NCBI RefSeq assembly: GCF_003259375.1
Contig: NZ_QLLN01000004.1
Coordinates: forward strand, 374,495-438,494
From: Arenibacter echinorum
GTDB taxonomy: Bacteria; Bacteroidota; Bacteroidia; Flavobacteriales; Flavobacteriaceae
Direction of reading: 5' to 3'
DNA: 64,000 nucleotides
The position numbers and the translations under genes are program-made. The notes under the pieces are model-generated. The model was not told where the DNA came from, searched no databases, and saw only the letters and a program-made list of their open reading frames with translations. Below are positions 16,302-24,921 of the stretch, in pieces (within the stretch, counting starts at the first letter, position 1; each line of letters opens with the position of its first letter).

Positions 16302-16787
16302 ATGGAAGCGCTTGAAGAATTTCTCGTTCCCTATGTAATTTCACAAATTGTAAGTATTGTGATACTCATTGTGGCATTAAAAAATACAAGAACCGCAAGA
16401 GGTATACTTTCAGTATTGTTTTTATGGGCTTCGGCAACCAATATGTATTATGGTTTATCAAAACCAGAAATTTATCTGGAATATGGGGATATGGCCTTAC
16501 CATTTTACCGGGATTTTATTGAAGGTTGGTTTAGTCATAATAAACATATTCTAATCCCATTAATTGCTTTTGGGCAATTCTTTATTGGAATAGGGATGCT
16601 TCTGAAAGGTTGGTTCGTGAAATTGGCTTGCTTTGGAGCAATCATTTTTTTTATTGCCATATCACCACTTATGGTAGGATCCGCGTTTCCATTCTCAATT
16701 ACAGTTTCCATCGCAGTCTATATAGTTTTAAAAAAAGATGGTCTTAATTATTTATGGCGCAAAAAAAGTACTACTAAAGTTAATTGA
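16302..16787 (+). CDS. Small integral membrane protein of unknown function
   Basis: A 161-residue protein with about four hydrophobic helices (for example VISQIVSIVILIVALKN, LACFGAIIFFIAISPLMVG, ITVSIAVYIVLKKDG). The first loop contains WASATNMYYGLSKPEIYLEYGDMALPFYRDFI, a pattern seen in DoxX-like small membrane proteins. I cannot name the family with confidence. It follows the DUF4386 gene by 32 bases on the same strand and probably belongs to the same transcript. Confidence 0.65.
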   Translation: MEALEEFLVPYVISQIVSIVILIVALKNTRTARGILSVLFLWASATNMYYGLSKPEIYLEYGDMALPFYRDFIEGWFSHNKHILIPLIAFGQFFIGIGMLLKGWFVKLACFGAIIFFIAISPLMVGSAFPFSITVSIAVYIVLKKDGLNYLWRKKSTTKVN

Positions 16788-16814
16788 TACCCATGAAAAT
16801 AAAACATTTATAAG

Positions 16815-17033
16815 ATGAAAAAATGTTTCAATTGCGATAAAAATGGTAAAAACATGTATGGCTATTCCATATGTGATTCATGCAGGTCCAAATTACGATT
16901 ATTTACAAAGGACACCATAAAAAAATATTCTGAAAATCCTGAAAATTTCCCCAAGGAAATTCAAAGAAGATTAGATTTTTTAGATAAAAATTATATCAAA
17001 AAAAGAATTAAACTTCTTCATATTCAAGAATAA
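16815..17033 (+). CDS. Small zinc-ribbon-like protein
   Basis: A 72-residue protein that starts MKKCFNCDKNG and continues YGYSICDSCRSKLRLF, giving two Cys-x-x-Cys knuckles 17 residues apart, the spacing of a small zinc ribbon. The rest is lysine-rich and helical. Metal binding is inferred from the cysteines; the function is not known. It lies 28 bases after the previous gene. Confidence 0.6.
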   Translation: MKKCFNCDKNGKNMYGYSICDSCRSKLRLFTKDTIKKYSENPENFPKEIQRRLDFLDKNYIKKRIKLLHIQE

Positions 17034-17181
17034 ATGAAAACATTTTAAAGATTGTGAAACTTGAAGAAAAGAACAGTACTCTTCAAAACTATTTTAAATA
17101 AAAAGAGCTCAAATACCAATAAGTATGAATAATTATAGCAGATAAATTGAACAAAAAAAATAACGTATAACAATTTAAGGG

Positions 17182-17739
17182 ATGAAAACTATAAAAATTA
17201 TTCTAGTAGTATTAGCAATCCTAGTAATTGCTCTGGCTGGGTTTTATGCATATTATGGCGGATTTAAGAAGATTAACATTTCAGTTTCTAAAACCGGCGG
17301 AGACATCTTGATTTATGAAGAAATACAAGGAGATTATAAGCAAAGTGGTGTAATTATGGATAAGATTTATTATGCGCTGTTGAATGAAGACAACATTGAA
17401 ACTTTTAAAGGTTTTGGTCTTTATTTTGATAATCCTCAGAAAGTTGAAAAGAGCAAGTTACGCTCTGAAGCAGGTTGTATACTTGAAAAAAAGGACATTG
17501 ATAAGCTTCCAATTCTTGAAAACAAATATACTGTTCGAACATTTCCCGAAAAGGAATACCTAATAACAGAATTTCCATACAAGGGGAAAATGTCAATATT
17601 TTTAGGCATTATGAAAGTTTACCCTGCACTGAATAAATTCTCAAAGCTAAATGGATACAAAGAAGATAGTCCTGTAATGGAATTATATGATGTTCCAAAT
17701 AACAAAATTTTATATCGAAAAGAAATGATTAAGGAATGA
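17182..17739 (+). CDS. Membrane-anchored GyrI-like (small-molecule-binding) protein
   Basis: A 185-residue protein with one N-terminal transmembrane helix (IILVVLAILVIALAGFYAYYGGF) followed by a soluble GyrI/SOUL-like domain. Visible features are INISVSKTGGDILIYEEIQGDY, FKGFGLYFDNP, SEAGCILEKKD and the end ELYDVPNNKILYRKEM. GyrI-like domains bind small molecules or inhibit proteins; the role of membrane-bound versions in Bacteroidota is not established. The anchor implies that the domain faces the periplasm or hangs at the inner membrane. Confidence 0.7.
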   Translation: MKTIKIILVVLAILVIALAGFYAYYGGFKKINISVSKTGGDILIYEEIQGDYKQSGVIMDKIYYALLNEDNIETFKGFGLYFDNPQKVEKSKLRSEAGCILEKKDIDKLPILENKYTVRTFPEKEYLITEFPYKGKMSIFLGIMKVYPALNKFSKLNGYKEDSPVMELYDVPNNKILYRKEMIKE

Positions 17740-17783
17740 GGAAACAAGAACATCAAACAAAACCGTACTAAAGAAAAGACCAC

Positions 17784-18458
17784 ATGGGATACTATATTGA
17801 TTTAAAAAGCATAAGTATTGATGCTTATAAAGACATTCTAAAAAATAAAACACTTATCCCCAGTTGGAAAGTTTTAGAAAATGATATTGATGAAAATCTG
17901 AGCATTCTAAAAACACACAACATTAATAATCTTGATGAATTATTAATAACACTAAAGGAAAAAACTAAAATTCAGGAATTTTCAAGACAAAGTGGTTTGC
18001 CAGAGAATTATTTAGCGGTTCTTAAAAGAGTTGTAAAAGGGTATCGACCAAAACCCAATAGAATAAAGGATTTCGCATGTATTGGTAAAGATATCGTTCT
18101 TAAACTTGAAAAAATAGGAATCAAAAACACATTAAAATTATATGATGAAATTCTGACTAATGAAAAAAGGAATCAACTTTCACGAAAATCAGGAATTAAT
18201 GATAACGAAATAATGAAACTTACTAAACTAACGGACCTTTCTAGGATAAGATGGGTAAATCACACATTCGCTTATGTATTATTAAAAGCGGGGTATGATA
18301 CTGTTGAAAAAGTTGCAAATGCGGATTACAAGGAGATGTATGATACAATAAAGAAACTTAATGAAGAAAGAAAAATATATAAAGCTCATATCGGAGCAAA
18401 TGATATGAAAATGGTTATTGAATCTGCTCAAAATTTGGAACTTGAAATCGAATATTGA
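17784..18458 (+). CDS. DUF4332-like helix-hairpin-helix protein
   Basis: A 224-residue soluble protein with repeated helix-hairpin-helix-like units, as in DUF4332 proteins: IQEFSRQSGLPENYLAVLKR, RNQLSRKSGINDNEIMKLTKLTDLSRI, and the later GYDTVEKVANADYKEMY. Such units often bind DNA or other macromolecules non-specifically. I infer nucleic-acid or protein binding but no specific process. It is strongly AT-rich and lies 44 bases after the GyrI-like gene on the same strand. Confidence 0.65.
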   Translation: MGYYIDLKSISIDAYKDILKNKTLIPSWKVLENDIDENLSILKTHNINNLDELLITLKEKTKIQEFSRQSGLPENYLAVLKRVVKGYRPKPNRIKDFACIGKDIVLKLEKIGIKNTLKLYDEILTNEKRNQLSRKSGINDNEIMKLTKLTDLSRIRWVNHTFAYVLLKAGYDTVEKVANADYKEMYDTIKKLNEERKIYKAHIGANDMKMVIESAQNLELEIEY

Positions 18459-18512
18459 AGTTTTTACAGAAAACACAAAGACACAACAATGTAAATAGGA
18501 AACAGCATTAAC

Positions 18513-19529
18513 ATGAAAAAATATAATATCCCGGATACGATGACAGTGGTTGTTTTGAATTCTTATTCTGGTGCTGATGCCTTGAGTATCGAGCAACGAC
18601 CGGTACCAACTCCAGGAAGGAACGAAGTTTTGGTCAAAGTTGCCTTCGCTCCGATAAATCCTTCAGATTTGGCAACTTTGACGGGTTATTATGGCTTTAA
18701 GGACCCCACGCCTATTGTTCCTGGTGGAGAAGGTTCTGGAGAAGTTGTTTCTTCCGGATCCGGATTTATGGCAAGGTATTTCCTCGGTAAAAGAGTTGCC
18801 TGTACGGGTTGGGGAACAGGCGGAGGCGTATGGTCGGAGTATGTGGTTAAAAGTGTTAAAGGAGGTGTATTGTCGTTGAATAAATCATTGAGTTTAGAGC
18901 AAGGATCAATGTCCTTTATTAACCCACTTACGGCCAGTGCATTTATAGACATTTCAAAGAAAGGTGGACATAAAGCAATTTTATTGACAGCCGCGGCAAG
19001 CTCATTGGGCCAAAAGGTGAACCGTCTGGGGCGAAGGGAAGGAATTCAAATCGTAAATGTTGTTCGCAGGGATGCACAAGTAGAACTTCTCAAAGCTCAA
19101 GGTGCTGACATTGTGCTGAATAGCAATGATGAAAGATTTGAACAACAACTGCATGAGGTATGTCATCAAACGAAGACACATCTAGCATTTGATGCGGTTG
19201 CAGGTCCATTAACGAATCAGCTATTAAAAGCTATGCCCCCAAACAGCAAGGTTACCGTTTTTAGCGCGCTGTCTCGTCAATCTGTTCAAGCGAGTCCTGA
19301 CCTTTTAATATTTGAGAATAAGAGGATTGACAATTTCTGGCTTGGCCCTTGGATGAGCCAACAAAATTTATTAAAAACGATGCTGATGTGGAAACGTACA
19401 CAAAAACAAATTCCAAACCATCTAAAAAGTGACATCAGAAAGATCTATCCGCTTCAAGAAGTGAAAGAAGCTATACACGATTATAGGAGCCAAATGACTG
19501 GAGGAAAAATTTTGTTAAGAATGTCTTGA
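18513..19529 (+). CDS. MDR-family zinc-free oxidoreductase (quinone oxidoreductase/enoyl reductase-like)
   Basis: A 338-residue medium-chain dehydrogenase/reductase. The GroES-like N-domain (FAPINPSDLATLTGYYG, PGGEGSGEVVSSG) is followed by a Rossmann domain (LTAAASSLGQKVNRLGRREG) that binds NADPH, and ends SQMTGGKILLRMS. The usual catalytic zinc ligands are absent, as in quinone oxidoreductases and mitochondrial-type trans-2-enoyl-CoA reductases. Substrate unknown. GC content rises again relative to the genes before it, hinting that the cargo was assembled from several sources. Confidence 0.8.
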   Translation: MKKYNIPDTMTVVVLNSYSGADALSIEQRPVPTPGRNEVLVKVAFAPINPSDLATLTGYYGFKDPTPIVPGGEGSGEVVSSGSGFMARYFLGKRVACTGWGTGGGVWSEYVVKSVKGGVLSLNKSLSLEQGSMSFINPLTASAFIDISKKGGHKAILLTAAASSLGQKVNRLGRREGIQIVNVVRRDAQVELLKAQGADIVLNSNDERFEQQLHEVCHQTKTHLAFDAVAGPLTNQLLKAMPPNSKVTVFSALSRQSVQASPDLLIFENKRIDNFWLGPWMSQQNLLKTMLMWKRTQKQIPNHLKSDIRKIYPLQEVKEAIHDYRSQMTGGKILLRMS

Positions 19530-19574
19530 TGAAAATAGATGAGAAAATGGGAGTTAAGTCAACTAGAGTAAAAA

Positions 19575-20405
19575 ATGAAATCTATCTTTTCTAAACATCC
19601 AGTACTTATTTACTTTGCGCTAGTATTTATCATTTCTTGGTCAATGGTTGTTCTATTGTTCGGGACTAAAGGTATTCCAGCTACAGGAGAACTTCAAGAA
19701 TCAATTGGTATGACCATTTTATTGGGACCTAGCATTTCAGGCATTCTTCTAACATTGATCTATGATAAACGGAAAGGATTACAAATTATGTTCTCCAAAC
19801 TGCTTAAATGGAAGATTGGATTAAAATGGTACTTCATTGCATTATTAACAGCACCGCTCACAACATTATTAGGAATTCTGCTTTTTTCATTTTTTTCAGA
19901 AAATTATAGTCCAAATTTCGTTACATCTGACGACTTATTCAGTCTGATTTCCTTAGGAATCATTGGAGGTGTATTTGTTGCAATTTTCGAAGAGTTAGGA
20001 TGGACTGGATTTGCCATACCAAAATTAAAGAGTCGTTTTGGTGTTTTTAATACTGGAATGATTGTAGGGATTCTTTGGGGAGCATGGCACTTTATTCTCT
20101 TTTGGGAAAAGGACAGTTTTTCAAAAACGCTGCCTTTTTTATTATTGATTCTTCGTCTCTTTATATGGTTGCCCGCATATAGAATTATCATGGTTTGGCT
20201 TTATGATAACACCAGTAGCCTTCTAATTATAGTTTTAATGCATACAAGTCTAGTCGCAAGTTTAGTAATTATTGACCCTACGCTATCAAACACTGAACTT
20301 ATGATTTATATTCTGATTAGGGCAATTATTCTGTGGGCTATTGTAGGATCTATTTTCCTTTGGAAACCAATTAAAAATAAAAAAACAATGAGTGAAATGG
20401 GCTAG
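19575..20405 (+). CDS. CPBP-family intramembrane metalloprotease
   Basis: A 276-residue membrane protein with about eight hydrophobic helices and the CPBP (Abi/CaaX-protease-like) signature: EELGWTGFAIPKL provides the paired glutamates, WGAWHFILF the first histidine and LMHTSLVAS the second. Family members process prenylated proteins or protect against bacteriocins, and some lie in phage-defence loci; the role here is open. All key residues are kept. It is followed by a flavodoxin gene 37 bases downstream. Confidence 0.85.
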   Translation: MKSIFSKHPVLIYFALVFIISWSMVVLLFGTKGIPATGELQESIGMTILLGPSISGILLTLIYDKRKGLQIMFSKLLKWKIGLKWYFIALLTAPLTTLLGILLFSFFSENYSPNFVTSDDLFSLISLGIIGGVFVAIFEELGWTGFAIPKLKSRFGVFNTGMIVGILWGAWHFILFWEKDSFSKTLPFLLLILRLFIWLPAYRIIMVWLYDNTSSLLIIVLMHTSLVASLVIIDPTLSNTELMIYILIRAIILWAIVGSIFLWKPIKNKKTMSEMG

Positions 20406-20442
20406 CAAAATTTTGAAAAATCAATAACTAAAGCAAAACATT

Positions 20443-20961
20443 ATGAAAGGTGCAATTTTCTTCTCAGGTAAGTACGGCAGTACGGAACAATACGCCAATT
20501 GGATCGGCAAGGCTACAGGATTGCCGGTATTCGACATTAAAGATGCCCATGCCGCCGATTTATCAGAATACGATTTTTTAGTATTGGGTAGTTCAATTGT
20601 CTATTTTAAGCTTACTATCCGAAAATGGGCAAGTGCAAATTTATCTAAACTTAATGGCAGATCAAAAATCTTATTCTCGGTCTCCGGTGCAGGACCCAGC
20701 GACAAACTCGAAAGATGGGTTGCCGCTTCCTTTCCTAGTCAATTATTGACACAAATGGAACATGTGGCACTTCGTGGCAAGTTAGACCATTCAAAACTCA
20801 GTTGGTGGCTTCGAAAAATCTTGTGGATGGGTTCGCTCTTTAACCCCGACCCTCAAGCCAGAAAGGAAGAACGTGGTGGATTTGACTATATGGACAAATC
20901 TAGTATTGAACCAATTCTAAAAATTATTGAGCAATTTCAATACAGTGGGCATAACACATGA
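20443..20961 (+). CDS. Flavodoxin-domain protein (HemG-like)
   Basis: A 172-residue flavodoxin-like protein. The FMN phosphate-binding loop is FFSGKYGSTEQYANWI, then YDFLVLGSSIVYFKLTIRKWA and FSVSGAGPSD, the order seen in menaquinone-dependent protoporphyrinogen oxidase HemG and related flavodoxins. The C-terminus has a long LSWWLRKILWMGSLF segment, which may touch the membrane. It probably carries out two-electron reduction with FMN; partner unknown. Last plus-strand gene of this block; it converges with the next gene across seven bases. Confidence 0.75.
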   Translation: MKGAIFFSGKYGSTEQYANWIGKATGLPVFDIKDAHAADLSEYDFLVLGSSIVYFKLTIRKWASANLSKLNGRSKILFSVSGAGPSDKLERWVAASFPSQLLTQMEHVALRGKLDHSKLSWWLRKILWMGSLFNPDPQARKEERGGFDYMDKSSIEPILKIIEQFQYSGHNT

Positions 20962-20968
20962 ATTTTAG

Positions 20969-21673
20969 CTAAAAAAGTACATCTAGTCTGATGCTGCCCC
21001 AGATTATATGCCAAAAAAGGTAATATACCAAACGAAGTGTCAACATCAATATAAAACCATACTGCTTAAAAGCTACTAACTGGACCCAATTGAATAGATA
21101 CAAGTTCATCCAAACAACCATGGCTGCCCACAGGGGATAGTCATCCATAAACACTTGATAAGAAGGTTCGAGGAGCGCCACAATGCCCAGTACGATCCAA
21201 ACTGGTTTTAGAAGTCCTATGGCCGGTAAGAACCTGTTAAGAACAATCATCAACACGGCCAAGGGCACTACATGAAATAACATTTCGACCAAAAAGGCGA
21301 TGGCAGGATAGAACAAGAGAGATTCAGGAAGTAGGATGTTCATCCCTTGTGGAAATACAATGGCCAAGTCTACAAAAATTGCAATGGTTACGAATAGAAG
21401 CACAGTCAGGGAAAATTTTATGAAAATCTGAGGCTTTACTTTCCGGTGGATGTCAAACCATTTGTTGTAGAACAAGAAAGTCAAGGCCAAGCTTCCGGAA
21501 ACTGCAGTGACCCCAAAAAGTGTCAATGGATTAAAATTTTTGAAAAACCTGGAAAATATATCATCGTTGAGATGGTACAAAGTGACCGTAATGATTGTAG
21601 ATACAAACAAAAGAGTAAGAAGGATCACAAATTGTTTGCTTTGGGAAGCAAAGAGGGTCTTAAAATCTTTCAT
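20969..21673 (-). CDS. Multi-pass membrane protein, possibly a divergent CPBP protease
   Basis: A 234-residue protein with about seven hydrophobic segments. VEMLFHVVPLAVLM and RLVYYLFWHIIWGSIR place a glutamate and two histidines in helices in a pattern like degenerate CPBP proteases, but the paired Glu motif is not clear. The name is therefore tentative. It follows directly on the next upstream membrane gene (one base between stop and start region), so the two are cotranscribed. Confidence 0.55.
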   Translation of the reverse strand: MKDFKTLFASQSKQFVILLTLLFVSTIITVTLYHLNDDIFSRFFKNFNPLTLFGVTAVSGSLALTFLFYNKWFDIHRKVKPQIFIKFSLTVLLFVTIAIFVDLAIVFPQGMNILLPESLLFYPAIAFLVEMLFHVVPLAVLMIVLNRFLPAIGLLKPVWIVLGIVALLEPSYQVFMDDYPLWAAMVVWMNLYLFNWVQLVAFKQYGFILMLTLRLVYYLFWHIIWGSIRLDVLF

Positions 21674-22135
21674 TTATTGACTTCCTTTGCGAGTTTTTAA
21701 ATGACGTCTGGCTATCCAGACCACGATAACCCCGATTACTCCCAATATTGACATAATCGCTGCAAAATATATCCAAGTTCGGTCAGAATATTGCAACGGC
21801 CTGTATTCAGGTCGATAATCAAAGTCAATCCAAGGTCCAACTCGTCCCAATATAAAAATCAGTACCCGTATTGCGTGTAGTATAATCGCTGTAGCCGCGA
21901 GGCGCAATGTTATTTTAAGCCACTTTCTTTTATTGGATATCCACCATAGTATGGAGGAGAACAACCAGCCCAAATCAAAAAGAAACTCCATGAAGAGCAA
22001 AGCTGCCACCCAGCCTACCATGGATATCATTGAATTTTGCGATAACATAATGATAGTTCGGACAAGTAGGATGCTAGCTCCGGCGACGAAGAAAAAGGCG
22101 TCTAACCTATGCTTGAATGAAAAATTATCTTTCAT
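21674..22135 (-). CDS. Four-helix membrane protein of unknown function
   Basis: A 153-residue membrane protein starting MKDNFSFKHRLDAFFFVAG. The frame is open upstream to 22198, but the ATG at 22135 overlaps the TGA of the preceding gene as ATGA, a common translational-coupling signal, and is chosen. Hydrophobic segments include LDAFFFVAGASILLVRTII and FAAIMSILGVIGVIVVWIARR. No family recognised. It sits between a cysteine-rich soluble protein and another membrane protein in a minus-strand operon. Confidence 0.6.
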   Translation of the reverse strand: MKDNFSFKHRLDAFFFVAGASILLVRTIIMLSQNSMISMVGWVAALLFMEFLFDLGWLFSSILWWISNKRKWLKITLRLAATAIILHAIRVLIFILGRVGPWIDFDYRPEYRPLQYSDRTWIYFAAIMSILGVIGVIVVWIARRHLKTRKGSQ

Positions 22136-22644
22136 GTTGCCAACTCTCCAAACAGCACCATATAATTTTGTCCCCTTTCCTTGGCACATTTTGGGCAATA
22201 AGCATAGTGTACATAGAAGTCTTTGACCTCTTTGCCCTCTTCGGCCAAATCTGCTTCCAATTGTTTCATGAACTTAGGTGTGTCCTTAAAGGGGCCATCA
22301 AATACGCGACTCTTGAATGTTCCTGAAAGGGTTATGTTTTGGGCATCGGGGACTATATCGGAGACTGATAGGTACATCTCAGTTTTGAAAGCTGTTGGAT
22401 CCCTGAACAGCAGTAGTATTTCCTCCTTATTTTCAGCGAGTTTATTGGCAACTTCTGCTAAATTCATCATTTTGGTTACCCTTTTGCCTATCATGGGTGG
22501 CAAAGGAATATGAAACAGTGTGGGCACCGATGCTTTTATAAATTTTTTTCGATTCCAATTTAAGGTTTTGTTCTCCCACTTTTCAGGATAGAATGTGGGA
22601 CAACATTCCTCTGTTACTTTTTTTGCATTTTGTATTTGTCTCAT
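22132..22644 (-). CDS. Conserved soluble protein with CC and CPKC motifs
   Basis: A 170-residue protein with an early Cys-Cys pair (EECCPTFYPEKW) and a late Cys-x-x-Cys (AYCPKCAKERGQNY). The middle has SDIVPDAQNITLSGTFKSRV and FDGPFKDTPKFMKQ. The four cysteines could bind a metal or be redox active; this is inference. I recognise the pattern from uncharacterised proteins but cannot name a function. Its stop overlaps the next start by ATGA, so at least the two genes are coupled. Confidence 0.65.
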   Translation of the reverse strand: MRQIQNAKKVTEECCPTFYPEKWENKTLNWNRKKFIKASVPTLFHIPLPPMIGKRVTKMMNLAEVANKLAENKEEILLLFRDPTAFKTEMYLSVSDIVPDAQNITLSGTFKSRVFDGPFKDTPKFMKQLEADLAEEGKEVKDFYVHYAYCPKCAKERGQNYMVLFGELAT

Positions 22645-22665
22645 AGCAATAACTTTTTTGAATTT

Positions 22666-23427
22666 CTAAATCTTACTATTTATTTGTTCTTTCAAGATAT
22701 TCCGAAAACGGGTGGCGCTGAGATAATGGTCTTCCAACAATTTACCATTGTGTAACAGACTGAACACGCCAAAACCAGAAGGTGCCATTTTTGCTTCTTT
22801 TACGGTATTTATTTTTGAAACTTTCAAATCAACATTATAATCCATCGCAACATTTAGTATAGCAGCAACAGACTTCTCGTTCCAAGGACACTGGTCAGCA
22901 TAAAGTAGATGCCAGCCTTTGTAGTTTTTTTGTTGGTCCGTCCAATTGTAAAATTTAGGATAACCAGCATTGCTGTTCCATGTTTTCGATAAAAGTTCGA
23001 ACCTGTCTTTAGTTTCAATTTGTTCAAACCCATTTTTCTCAAAAATGTTTTTATTGGCAAGCCAACCACCTTTACTTGTTATAACACATACACCATCCAT
23101 ACATTTGGCTTTTCCTTCTTTTTCCGCTTCTTCAATAAGTATAGAGCCATACCCTTTACTCCGATCATTTTTAGAGTAGATATAGGTACAATGAATAAAC
23201 ATATAATTATCGGCATCTATTGGTCGCCAAGCATTTTTGGCCGGAACATATTCAATAAAGCCGATCATCTTGTCTTCTTCGCTTTTCAAGATTTTGATTC
23301 TTAACCCTTCTTTATGACGTTTTATAAACCAGTTTAATTTATCCTTAAATCCTTGTCTTTTGGTATCCTTTATACAAAAGAAAGTTTCCTTGATTGCATT
23401 CTCCGGCGTAACCTCGACTATTTTCAT
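22666..23427 (-). CDS. GNAT N-acetyltransferase with C-terminal YoaP-like domain
   Basis: A 253-residue protein. Residues 1-150 form a GNAT acetyltransferase domain, with acetyl-CoA loop NDRSKGYGSILIEEAEKEG. Residues 165-250 resemble the YoaP domain (GWHLLYADQCPWNEKSVAAIL, GFGVFSLLHNGKLLEDHYLSATRF). The substrate is unknown; related proteins occur next to stress or antibiotic-resistance genes. The GWHLLYADQCPW stretch has a thioredoxin-like placement of a single Cys. Its start ATG overlaps the stop of the NTF2-like gene (ATGA), so the two are translated together. Confidence 0.75.
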   Translation of the reverse strand: MKIVEVTPENAIKETFFCIKDTKRQGFKDKLNWFIKRHKEGLRIKILKSEEDKMIGFIEYVPAKNAWRPIDADNYMFIHCTYIYSKNDRSKGYGSILIEEAEKEGKAKCMDGVCVITSKGGWLANKNIFEKNGFEQIETKDRFELLSKTWNSNAGYPKFYNWTDQQKNYKGWHLLYADQCPWNEKSVAAILNVAMDYNVDLKVSKINTVKEAKMAPSGFGVFSLLHNGKLLEDHYLSATRFRNILKEQINSKI

Positions 23428-23828
23428 TGTTTTTCTTTAACAGTTGTTATAATTTTCGCTGTATGAGCAATAGGTATATCCCAAGCTTCTTTAATCATAC
23501 CGTCGATAATACACCACACAACAACTGCATCAATCTCGATTGGTTTACTTTCTAATGACAAAGAATCTATAACATGTGTAATAATTAGTTCATCTCCTAT
23601 AGGCATTATGGATATGGGATTTACTTTAAAAGAACCCTTGGTGAGATCTTTTATTTTTTGGAAGAAATCCGTTAAACCAGAGAGTCCGAAATAGTCTCCT
23701 TCTAACTCGGATAGCTTAGGATTAATATAGTGCCAAACGAAATCTTCGGCTAACACCTCAGCCAAAGAATTAGGGTCTTCAGGGTTGAACCTCTTTAAAA
23801 TACTGATATTCAAATGTTGTTTATTCAC
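23424..23828 (-). CDS. NTF2/SnoaL-like protein
   Basis: A 134-residue protein of the NTF2-like/SnoaL cone fold: LAEDFVWHYINPKLSELEGDYFGLSGLTDFFQKIKDLT is the helical front part and VVVWCIIDGMIKEAWDIP the closing strand pair. Members bind or turn over small hydrophobic molecules. It is the first gene of a minus-strand operon of five and overlaps the GNAT gene by four bases. Function is not predicted further. Confidence 0.7.
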   Translation of the reverse strand: MNKQHLNISILKRFNPEDPNSLAEVLAEDFVWHYINPKLSELEGDYFGLSGLTDFFQKIKDLTKGSFKVNPISIMPIGDELIITHVIDSLSLESKPIEIDAVVVWCIIDGMIKEAWDIPIAHTAKIITTVKEKQ

Positions 23829-24396
23829 GATGTCAACTTATAACTAGCTGTTTTTTTAGACTAAATTACCTTCATTCTCCTTTAGGCAAAAAGAGACTAT
23901 TGAGCAAAGTCACCTAAATTAAATTGCTATAGTTTTAACTTTACACTTTTAAGCTTCTAACACTAAATATACTGACCATCAATTACTTAAGAAATGACAT
24001 AAATCACTAAAGATTTCTTATTTCGGTTACTTGCCAATCGCATTCACTGTTTTCACCTATTGAACATGCGAAATTATTAATGCACGTATAAAGAAAGTGT
24101 TTATCAGATTTATGTTCTGATCGATGATAACCCCATTTTCAATCAATTTCTCATCTGGAAAACCTATAGCACATCTTTTCATAACCATGCTTAACCTGAT
24201 GAATATCATTGATTCGTTTTTATTTGAGAGATACATTTACTTAAGGACCATATAGTTAGAAAATTTTAAAGCGTTAGCGTCGTAGATATGAATGTGAATA
24301 CTACTATAAGAAGGGCTAAGAAGAAAGTATAGATAAGGCTTGGTATAAAACTCATTTAGCGGTTTGCATTTCACTATATAACAGTAGAATATAATC
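23829..24396. other. Intergenic region, nothing recognised
   Basis: A 568-base AT-rich gap between divergent genes. I find no protein-like frame, no perfect repeat and no tRNA. It must contain promoters in both directions. Confidence 0.5.
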
Positions 24397-24819
24397 ATGT
24401 TGGAAAATCTAAAAATTAATGTGAAAATCAAGCTTGCTTTGTATTGGATAGCTCTGATGTTCTTATATATCTATAACGATATATTGTCTTTGTATCAGCC
24501 TGGTCATGTTGCAGAACTCGCAGAAGGCCACTCGCAAGGGGTGCAATTTACCCCGCCAATCTTGATTGGTGCGGCCGTGCTCATGGCTCTTCCAGGCATA
24601 ATGGTATTACTTTCAGTAACGATAAAGGCGCGAGCAAATCGCTTGGTGAACATTATTATGGCCATATTTCATATTCTTGTGCTAATCGCCACACAATTTA
24701 TTGGCGAGGGGGAAACCTGGTTGTATTGGCGGTTATATGAGATATTGGAATTGACACTTTTATTGCTGATTATCAGATTGGCCTGGAAGTGGCCACACAC
24801 TACAAAGAACCTTGAATAA
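24397..24819 (+). CDS. DUF6326-like four-helix membrane protein
   Basis: A 140-residue membrane protein: LALYWIALMFLYIYNDILSLYQPGHV, then PPILIGAAVLMALPGIMVLLS, a third helix and LYEILELTLLLLIIRLAWKWP. The layout (YIYNDIL, PG near the first loop, four helices) is that of small DUF6326-type proteins of Bacteroidota. No function is known. It is followed about 100 bases on by a DUF4386 gene on the same strand. Confidence 0.65.
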   Translation: MLENLKINVKIKLALYWIALMFLYIYNDILSLYQPGHVAELAEGHSQGVQFTPPILIGAAVLMALPGIMVLLSVTIKARANRLVNIIMAIFHILVLIATQFIGEGETWLYWRLYEILELTLLLLIIRLAWKWPHTTKNLE

Positions 24820-24921
24820 AAATGGCTCAAATTGAAATATATTTTATTCAATCGGAAAAGGGAAAAAAGTAAAGGTGAAAAAGCTATTATAGTGTGAAGC
24901 CCACAAGTAAAAATATGAAAT

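Noticed and set aside
19575-20405. CPBP protease as part of an abortive-infection defence system
   Set aside because: The family also does housekeeping work, and no other defence gene (nuclease, toxin, reverse transcriptase) is beside it.
24237-24431. 64-codon minus-strand frame upstream of the DUF6326-like gene
   Set aside because: It is AT-rich and low in complexity and overlaps the start of a better gene; no supporting feature.
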